In this document: one piece after another, positions 54,647 through 64,000 of the stretch
Layout of the letters: each line of letters starts with the position of its first letter
Numbering within the stretch: the stretch's first letter is position 1
Source of the DNA: Helicobacter apodemus
GTDB taxonomy: Bacteria > Campylobacterota > Campylobacteria > Campylobacterales > Helicobacteraceae
DNA: 64,000 bases
NCBI RefSeq assembly: GCF_000765745.2
Contig: NZ_JRPC02000008.1
Span: 19,528-83,527 of the forward strand
Direction: 5' to 3'
The notes under the pieces: model-generated
Database searches by the model: none
Seen by the model: the letters and a program-made list of their open reading frames with translations, nothing else
What the model was told of the DNA's origin: nothing
Position numbers and translations under genes: made by a program

Positions 54647-55945
54647 TTGCACCCTATTTTATTACAACTTAAAAAAGAAATTTCACCTTTTGAATTTGAA
54701 AATTACATTAGCCAAATTATTTATAATGAAAAATATTCTCGTGATGATAGAATCATTTTTAATGCTCCTAATATTTTTATCGCAAGCTTTATTAGGACAA
54801 AATATATCCATAAAATCACACATTTATTTGAAATACAAAATGGCTTTAAACCCGAAGTTATTATAGAAGTTTATAACCAAACTGCAAAAAAGGCAATTAC
54901 AAATAACCAAAAAAAGATTAATGTTGCAACCAATTTAAATCCCTCTTTAACTTTTAATTCTTTTATTGTTGGAAATTCTAATAGTTTTGCTTTTAATGTT
55001 GCAAAAGCGGTTGCACAAAATCAAGGTGCTTCTTATAATCCTTTAGTTATTTATGGAAACACTGGATTAGGAAAAACACATTTATTAAATGCCATTGGGA
55101 ATGCTAATGCTTCTGTTGGAAAAATTGTTATTTATACAACAAGTGAGCAATTCCTTAATGATTATTTACTCCATATTCGTAATAATTCAATGGAAAGATT
55201 CCGGCAAAAATATCGTGCTTGCGATTATCTTTTAATTGATGATATTCAATTTTTAAGTGGGAAAAATCAAATCCAAGAAGAATTTTTTCATACTTTTAAT
55301 GAATTAAAAGAAAATTATAAACAAATTGTTTTAACTTCAGATAGACCTCCAAAAAATATGGATGGTTTAGAAGAAAGGCTAAAAACACGATTTACTTCAG
55401 GATTATTAGCAGATATTCAACCTCCAGAATTAGAAACTAAAATTAATATCATTAATGCAAAATGTGAATTAGATGGGATTATTTTAAATCCAGAAGTTAT
55501 TAATTTCATTGCTGCAAATATTAATGACAATATCCGAGAAATTGAGGGTGTTTTAGTAAAATTAAATTTTTCTATTAATGTTACAAATATTCAAGAAGTT
55601 ACTATTGATTTTGTCAAAGATATTTTAAAAGAATATATCAAAGAATCAAAAGAAAATATCAATTTAGAGGGCATTATTGAAACTGTGTCTAAATACTTTA
55701 ATATAAAACCTTCAGAAATTAGGAGCAAAAGCCGCTCTAAAAATATCGTTATAGCCAGAAAAATAGTCATTTACTTAGCACGAACACTCACACCTAATTC
55801 TATGCCCTATTTAGCGAACTTTTTTGGTATGAAAGACCATAGTACTATCAGTAAAGCTATGAAAAGCATCCAAGATGAAATTAATAAAAATGGAAATTTA
55901 AAAACTATTATTGAAGAATTAAAAAACAAAATTAAACAAAATTAA
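54647..55945 (+). CDS. dnaA: Chromosomal replication initiator DnaA
   Basis: A 432-residue AAA+ initiator: domain I (about 1-80), short linker, AAA+ domain with Walker A GNTGLGKTH (137-145) and Walker B LLIDDIQFL, and the DNA-binding domain IV with the signature FGMKDHSTISKAM. The start is TTG after AAGGA, with DnaA-box-like sites directly upstream, so it is probably autoregulated. It is followed by dnaN and gyrB, the ancestral order that H. pylori has lost. Confidence 0.97.
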   Translation: MHPILLQLKKEISPFEFENYISQIIYNEKYSRDDRIIFNAPNIFIASFIRTKYIHKITHLFEIQNGFKPEVIIEVYNQTAKKAITNNQKKINVATNLNPSLTFNSFIVGNSNSFAFNVAKAVAQNQGASYNPLVIYGNTGLGKTHLLNAIGNANASVGKIVIYTTSEQFLNDYLLHIRNNSMERFRQKYRACDYLLIDDIQFLSGKNQIQEEFFHTFNELKENYKQIVLTSDRPPKNMDGLEERLKTRFTSGLLADIQPPELETKINIINAKCELDGIILNPEVINFIAANINDNIREIEGVLVKLNFSINVTNIQEVTIDFVKDILKEYIKESKENINLEGIIETVSKYFNIKPSEIRSKSRSKNIVIARKIVIYLARTLTPNSMPYLANFFGMKDHSTISKAMKSIQDEINKNGNLKTIIEELKNKIKQN

Positions 55946-56110
55946 TCCATTAAAAAACAAAGTTTTGCTAGAATATGTTGAATAAATGTGAAAAACTTTA
56001 CAAACAAACATTTAAAAAACTGAGATTGAATTTAGGAAATTTAATAAAGTTATTCAACTTTTCAAGTTCCCTACTAATACTTCTAATTTTTAATATTTAA
56101 AGGAGCTTTT
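55946..56110 (+). other. Probable replication origin part 2 (dnaA-dnaN spacer)
   Basis: This 165-base spacer has a TTTTCACAT-type box (inverted, 55994-55986) and an inverted pair GTTGAATAA (55977-55985) and TTATTCAAC (56050-56058), close to the TTATTCAC-type boxes on the other side of dnaA. It may form the second half of a bipartite oriC and also carries the dnaN leader. Confidence 0.45.
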
Positions 56111-59522
<3,412 letters not shown>

Positions 59523-59567
59523 GGATATTAGTTCTTAAAGAAATAAAAATAATTTTTAGGATTTATA

Positions 59568-60215
59568 ATGGTTGTTTTGACAATAGTAATAGATTTTTTT
59601 ACAAGTATTAATGGGATTTTTTATGTTTTAGCTTATTTAGTGGGCGGGATTCCTTTTGGACTTTTATATGGTAAGATTTTTGGTGGAATTAATATCCTTA
59701 AAATAGGAAGTGGAAGCATTGGTGCAACCAATGTTTTAAGAGCTTTAAAAGAAAAAAAACCAGAAATTGCAAAAAAAGTTGCTTTTTTAACAATTTTAAG
59801 TGATGCTCTCAAAGGAATTTTAGTGCTTTTATTTGCAAAATCTATGGGATTAACCTATGAGGCACAATGGATGATAGCCTTTTTAGCAGTAATTGGACAT
59901 TGTTTTTCTCCTTTTTTGAAATTTGAAGGTGGAAAAGGGGTTGCTACAAGTGTGGGGGTTATTGGTGTATTTTTACCATTAGAAGCGATTTTAGGTTTAA
60001 TTGTTTGGTTTTTAATTGGAAAGTTTTTAAAAATTTCCTCTTTAGCTTCCTTATTTGGAGTGTTATTTGGAGTTGGAATGAGTTTTATTCTACATCCTGA
60101 TATTCCTTATATCCATACGCATACGCCTCTTGTTTTAATCACTATTGTTATCTTTTATAAACATATTCCTAATATTGTCCGTTTGATTCAAAAAAAGGAA
60201 CAAAAAGTCATTTAA
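59568..60215 (+). CDS. plsY: Glycerol-3-phosphate acyltransferase PlsY
   Basis: A 215-residue membrane enzyme with about five helices and the three PlsY loops: GGINILKIGSGSIGATNVLR (acyl-phosphate site), the FEGGKGVATSVG loop and the C-terminal HTPLVLITIV region. It makes lysophosphatidate from acyl-phosphate made by PlsX. It is 45 bases downstream of gyrB on the same strand. Confidence 0.93.
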   Translation: MVVLTIVIDFFTSINGIFYVLAYLVGGIPFGLLYGKIFGGINILKIGSGSIGATNVLRALKEKKPEIAKKVAFLTILSDALKGILVLLFAKSMGLTYEAQWMIAFLAVIGHCFSPFLKFEGGKGVATSVGVIGVFLPLEAILGLIVWFLIGKFLKISSLASLFGVLFGVGMSFILHPDIPYIHTHTPLVLITIVIFYKHIPNIVRLIQKKEQKVI

Positions 60216-60349
60216 TGTATTATTTATATTACTAATCAAACTCTCTAAATAACTTACCAAGTCCTAAAACCTATAACTTTATAGCTAATTTCTTAAGTGT
60301 GGGGTCTTTGCTTTTGTGTATCAATATAAAGGCATAGGACTCTGCTAAA

Positions 60350-60580
60350 ATAAATTTATTGAGTAAAATTAAGCAAAATGTAAGGGGGGAGGGATATATT
60401 TTACTTGAAATAAAGTGTTTTTAGGGTAGTTTCTAAAAACAAATAAAAGAACTTCAATTAAATACTACTTTAAGTGCTGAGTTGAGGGATTATTTAAAAG
60501 ACATCATTCAAACCATTAAAAAGGAAAAATTTGTCCATAATTTAATAGATATTACAGGGGCGATTATGAAGTTACCATAA
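60350..60580 (+). pseudogene. Possible gene remnant between plsY and gpmI
   Basis: The 427-base spacer 60216-60642 has no intact gene. One frame at 60437-60580 is open for 47 codons and reads KELQLNTTLSAELRDYLKD, continuing to TGAIMKLP before a stop, with protein-like composition. A different frame just upstream reads NVRGEGYILLEIKCF. Neither has a start with a ribosome-binding site. This looks like the end of a frameshifted gene; its identity is unknown. Confidence 0.3.
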
Positions 60581-60642
60581 GATAATAGTGTTACATTTTA
60601 ACAAAAATTACCAATCTTTTAAGCAGAGAGTAAGGAGATTTG

Positions 60643-62109
60643 TTAAAACAGCGGTTCATCCATTTCTTTGGGAATCTCAATTTCTAAGAGTTTTAGAATG
60701 GTTGGTGCGATGTTATTTAAGCCTCCATTTTTAACTTTTGTTACGCAAGGTGCATCGACAAATCCCCATACTTCGCCAATGGTATGGTTAGTCAAGATTT
60801 CTCCTTTTTCATTTTGCATTTCCTCGCAGTTTCCATGATCACTTGTTAAAACAAAGGCATAATTATGTTCTTTTGCCTTTTTATAAATTCTGCCAAGCTC
60901 TTTATCGACCGTTTCTACTGCTAAAATAGCCGCATTAAAGTTTCCTGTATGTCCTACCATATCCCCATTAGCAAAATTTACAACGATAAAATCATAAGAT
61001 TCTTCGATGGCTTTTAAAACCGCATCACCTACTTCTTTTGCACTCATTTCGGGTTTTTCATCATAGGTTTTTACTTTGGGTGAGGGGATTAGAACTCTTG
61101 TTTCATTGATATAAGGCTCTTCTAATCCACCATTGAAAAAAAAGGTTATATGTGCGTATTTTTCAGTTTCTGCGGTGTGGAATTGTCGCAAATTATGTTT
61201 AGAAATAACTTCTGCTAGGGTATTGGTAATGATTTCTTTAGGGAAAAGAATAGGAAAATCAAAAGTCTTGTCATAAGGAGTCATCGTAACAAGTGGAACT
61301 TCTACCCAATCTTTGCGTTGAAAGTCCTGAAAATCTTTATTGCCTAAAGCACTTACAATCTCTCTTGCTCTATCGCTCCTAAAATTAACAAAAATAATGC
61401 CATCCTCTTTTTGGATAGAATCTTTTACAAAACAAGCAGGTTCTATAAATTCATCAAAAATTTTTTGTTGGTATTGATTTTGTAGGTATTCTTTCGGTGA
61501 AGTGTTTATGAAATTTTCTCCTAAAGCTATCGTATTATAAGCTCTCTCTATCCTATCCCAGCGATTATCCCTATCCATAGCGAAGAATCTCCCTGATAAA
61601 CTTGCGATTTTGATATTTTTATTCACAATAGCATTTTGTAGCTTTTCTAAGAAACCTAAAGCACTTTGTGGTAATACATCTCTCCCATCGGTAATAAGGT
61701 GTAGATAAATTTCAAAGTCTTTTTGCAACCCTAAAGCAAGGGCTAAAATATGATTAATATGAGAATGCACCCCTCCATCGCTCATAAGTCCTATTAAATG
61801 AATTCTTTTTTTAGAGCGTAAAATTTCTAAAGCTGGATTATTTAATAAGCTTCCATTTTCAATGGCTTTATTAATTTTTACTAAATCTTGATAAAGGATT
61901 CTTCCACTCCCTAAACACATATGTCCCACTTCTGAATTCCCCATTTGTCCATCTGGAAGCCCTACAAAATCCCCATAAGTTTTTATCATCCCAAAAGGAA
62001 TTTCTTTAAAGAATTTCTCATAATTTGGTTTTTTCGCATTAAAAAAAGCATTATATTTTTTTTGTTTGCTATAACCAATACCATCGGTTATAATTAAGAT
62101 TGTTTTCAT
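60643..62109 (-). CDS. gpmI: 2,3-bisphosphoglycerate-independent phosphoglycerate mutase
   Basis: A 488-residue alkaline-phosphatase-superfamily enzyme: metal ligands in LIITDGIG (Asp9), the phosphorylated serine in [21 protein letters not shown] in the phosphatase/mutase insert, and the C-terminal [10 protein letters not shown] and NHTIGEVW. It interconverts 3- and 2-phosphoglycerate in glycolysis/gluconeogenesis with manganese. It is divergent from mraY. Confidence 0.96.
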   Translation of the reverse strand: MKTILIITDGIGYSKQKKYNAFFNAKKPNYEKFFKEIPFGMIKTYGDFVGLPDGQMGNSEVGHMCLGSGRILYQDLVKINKAIENGSLLNNPALEILRSKKRIHLIGLMSDGGVHSHINHILALALGLQKDFEIYLHLITDGRDVLPQSALGFLEKLQNAIVNKNIKIASLSGRFFAMDRDNRWDRIERAYNTIALGENFINTSPKEYLQNQYQQKIFDEFIEPACFVKDSIQKEDGIIFVNFRSDRAREIVSALGNKDFQDFQRKDWVEVPLVTMTPYDKTFDFPILFPKEIITNTLAEVISKHNLRQFHTAETEKYAHITFFFNGGLEEPYINETRVLIPSPKVKTYDEKPEMSAKEVGDAVLKAIEESYDFIVVNFANGDMVGHTGNFNAAILAVETVDKELGRIYKKAKEHNYAFVLTSDHGNCEEMQNEKGEILTNHTIGEVWGFVDAPCVTKVKNGGLNNIAPTILKLLEIEIPKEMDEPLF

Positions 62110-62186
62110 AACGTTCCCATTTTTAAAGTTTATTTAGATAAAATCCTATCCTAAGTTTTTTAAATCTTTTTTGAAGTTTTAGGGTA

Positions 62187-63245
62187 ATGCTTTATTATTT
62201 TTATTCTCTGTTTAGTATTAATATTTTTCAATACATAACCTTTAGAGCTGCTGGTGCGTTTTTTATTGCTTTTATTCTTGTGCTTATTTTGATGCCAAAA
62301 TATATTTTGTGGGCTAGGAATAAAAAGGCAAACCAACCTATTTCACAATATGTTCCTAAGAATCATAAACAAAAAACTAATATTCCTACTATGGGTGGCA
62401 TTATTTTTATCTTTTCTACACTTATAGGGGTTTTGGTTTGTGCGAAGCTAGATAATGCTTATGTGATATTAGGAATCTTGTGTATGGTCTTTTTTTCTTT
62501 AATTGGTATTAAAGATGATTTATCCAAAGTTTTACGCAAAAAAAATGCTGGAATGAGTGCAAAGGTTAAATTCTCTTTGCAAATACTGAGTGCTTTTTTA
62601 TTAGCTTTGGGCTTATATATGGTAAGTTTTGAAGATTCTTTTTATGTGCCTTTTATCAAAAATCCGCTTTGGCATTGGGGAGCAATTAGTATTATCTTTT
62701 GGGTTTTAGTCTTTGTTGCGACAACTAATGCGGTGAATTTAACCGATGGTTTAGATGGCTTAGTAACCATTCCTTCTATTTATGCACTCACTTCTTTAGG
62801 GATTTTTGTTTATATTGCTGGAAACTCTGGCTTAAGCGATTATCTTTTATGGCCTAAGGTTGCTGGAAGTGGAGAAGTGGCGATTATTTCTGCGGCTCTT
62901 GTGGGTTCTTTAATAGGCTTTTTATGGTATAACTGCCATCCCGCTCAAGTTTTTATGGGAGATAGTGGGAGTTTAGCATTAGGGGGATTTATCGCTTATA
63001 TGGCAATTATTTCAAAAAATGAGATTTTACTTTTTGTGATTGGGTTTGTTTTTGTCATAGAAGCACTCTCTGTAATCTTGCAAATTGGGAGCTACAAAAC
63101 GCGGGGTAAAAAAATATTTTTAATGGCACCTTTGCATCATCATTTTGAAGAAAAAGGATTGAGTGAAAGTAAGATTATCGTGCGTTTTTGGATTGTTGCT
63201 TTAATGAGTAATCTTATTGCACTTTTAACCTTGAAACTAAGGTAG
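62187..63245 (+). CDS. mraY: Phospho-MurNAc-pentapeptide transferase MraY
   Basis: A 352-residue enzyme with ten predicted helices. Catalytic/metal residues are in GIKDDLSKV, NLTDGLDGL, FMGDSGSLALGG and the HHHFE loop. It makes lipid I for peptidoglycan. In many bacteria mraY is followed by murD; here a small basic protein gene follows instead. Confidence 0.97.
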   Translation: MLYYFYSLFSINIFQYITFRAAGAFFIAFILVLILMPKYILWARNKKANQPISQYVPKNHKQKTNIPTMGGIIFIFSTLIGVLVCAKLDNAYVILGILCMVFFSLIGIKDDLSKVLRKKNAGMSAKVKFSLQILSAFLLALGLYMVSFEDSFYVPFIKNPLWHWGAISIIFWVLVFVATTNAVNLTDGLDGLVTIPSIYALTSLGIFVYIAGNSGLSDYLLWPKVAGSGEVAIISAALVGSLIGFLWYNCHPAQVFMGDSGSLALGGFIAYMAIISKNEILLFVIGFVFVIEALSVILQIGSYKTRGKKIFLMAPLHHHFEEKGLSESKIIVRFWIVALMSNLIALLTLKLR

Positions 63246-63319
63246 TTTGCAGAGATTAAAAATTTAAGAATGTAAGGAATAATTTTTGCTTCTAGTTTTT
63301 AAGGATTATAAGGATTGAA

Positions 63320-63619
63320 ATGGCATTTAAAATTAATACTAGCATTTATAAAATTACTCCAACTTATTCTAAACCACAAGAAAAAAAGCAGCAATTTTCC
63401 TTAAGCAAACCCCAAAAACCTAAAACCTTTAAACCCCAAAAAAGTTTTCCACAGCAAAATTTGCTGGATAAATACCAAGCAGGGGCTATATTTTTTAATA
63501 CCCAAAATTTATTAAGGCAAGAATTAAAAATCCAAAAGATCTCTTTTTATACGAATTTTAATGAGGGGAATCATTTGCTTTTAGAATATCTACAAATGAA
63601 ACATAGAAAAGTTTTTTAA
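63320..63619 (+). CDS. Small basic protein of unknown function downstream of mraY
   Basis: A 99-residue protein with a good AAGGATT ribosome-binding site at the right distance. Residues 15-50 are rich in Lys, Gln, Pro and Ser (KPQEKKQQ, KPQKPKTFKPQ), the rest is mixed and ends in a basic helix (MKHRKVF). No signal peptide or membrane helix. I do not recognise a family. Probably cotranscribed with mraY. Confidence 0.6.
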   Translation: MAFKINTSIYKITPTYSKPQEKKQQFSLSKPQKPKTFKPQKSFPQQNLLDKYQAGAIFFNTQNLLRQELKIQKISFYTNFNEGNHLLLEYLQMKHRKVF

Positions 63620-63756
63620 TGCTCCTTTTAGTTTTTTCTATGCTCTTTGCAGTAACCAATACGATACCATTAAAATTAATTTAATCTTTATTGAATTAAA
63701 ATACCTAAAATCAATTATTAATTTGGTGTTTTCATAATATACAAGGGGAATAACCT

Positions 63757-64000
63757 ATGCAAAACTCTACACTTACACTTACAACCTCAATACCCTGCGG
63801 GGGGGGGGGGCAATAATACTCCTCTAAGAAGCCAAGTCTTACATTCTAAAACAGATTCTAAAGTCAATGCTAAAACTGCAAATACTATAACTTTACAATC
63901 TCATACAAAAGATTCTACTTTAGAATCTAATTCCTTAGATTCTAATCTTAACTTTGTAATCAATCCTAAGTTTTTAGATTCTAATCTTAATACAAAGGCT
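63757..64000 (+). CDS. Phase-variable gene, 5' part (off as sequenced)
   Basis: The ATG at 63757 follows AAGGGG and starts MQNSTLTLTTSIPC, then a run of 12 G. With 12 G the frame stops after 19 codons. With 11 or 14 G it would continue NNTPLRSQVLHSKTDSK and stay open to the window edge. The readable part is rich in Ser, Asn and Asp, with LDSNLN repeated. The product is unknown because the body lies beyond the window. Helicobacter genes with this layout are often surface-structure genes, but that is only a guess here. Confidence 0.7.
63799..63810 (+). repeat. Poly-G tract (12 G)
   Basis: Twelve consecutive G, 14 codons into the reading frame. A phase-variation tract of the same kind as the one in the TonB receptor. 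Length 12 gives off; 11 or 14 would restore the downstream frame. Confidence 0.92.

Noticed and set aside
60380..60392. GGGGGGAGGG run in the plsY-gpmI spacer as a switch tract
   Set aside because: Interrupted and only six G long, with no intact gene attached.

Overview
The window looks like a chromosomal segment of a Campylobacterota member, most likely a non-pylori Helicobacter or a close relative. The DNA is AT-rich. Gene neighbourhoods familiar from H. pylori are present (atpE-pnp-phosphoribosyltransferase-lptD-RDD-purD; lon-bamD-fliW; moaA/mobA-flhB; rsmA-RNase J). They are mixed with Campylobacter/Wolinella-like traits: dnaA-dnaN-gyrB in a row next to ruvC, and a Cts-type transformation cluster that H. 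pylori lacks. The species assignment is inference. No prophage, insertion sequence or CRISPR array was seen.

Layout. 0-9.6 kb: a leftward block with the 5' end of pyrD, then clpB, glpQ, argD, rnhB, lon and bamD, with msrA pointing the other way. 9.7-14.2 kb: fliW-proC-miaA, then flgE behind its own sigma-54 promoter. 14.2-17.6 kb: argB, a 2-hydroxyacid dehydrogenase and the exbB-exbD-tonB operon with a Fur-like operator. 17.7-25.4 kb: tRNA-Leu, atpE (with a duplicated N-terminal segment), pnp, a phosphoribosyltransferase, lptD, an RDD protein, purD and a structured RNA (candidate 6S RNA). 25.4-33 kb: a cytochrome c, a ThiF/MoeB protein, a CoA-binding protein, threonine dehydratase, a membrane protein plus an orphan pseudopilin, rsmA and RNase J. 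32.9-33.9 kb is about 1 kb without an intact gene, holding a wrecked XRE regulator. 33.9-36.1 kb: rpsI, rplM, sdaC.

36.4-44.3 kb is a tightly overlapping ten-gene operon for a type II secretion/type IV pilus-like DNA-uptake machine: PilN/GspL-like and PilO/GspM-like inner-membrane proteins, a secretin, a GspE ATPase, a GspF platform protein and three pseudopilins. 44.5-50 kb: a metallo-hydrolase, a dGTPase-like HD protein, and an iron-uptake locus made of a PepSY-type membrane protein and a TonB-dependent receptor. The receptor's signal-peptide region carries a G13 tract, and it is out of frame as sequenced. A Dps/NapA gene with palindromic operators follows.

50-60 kb: moaA, mobA, flhB, a DsbA-like protein, thyX and ruvC, then the replication-origin region with dnaA, dnaN, gyrB and plsY. 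60.6-64 kb: gpmI, mraY, a small basic protein, and the start of a second gene with a G12 tract, also out of frame.

How the parts connect: ExbB/ExbD/TonB would energise the phase-variable receptor, and all three iron loci (exbB, receptor, dps) carry AATAAT/ATTATT-type palindromes suggesting shared Fur or PerR control. fliW, flgE and flhB are scattered flagellar genes. The cts operon and the orphan pseudopilin at 29.4 kb probably act together.
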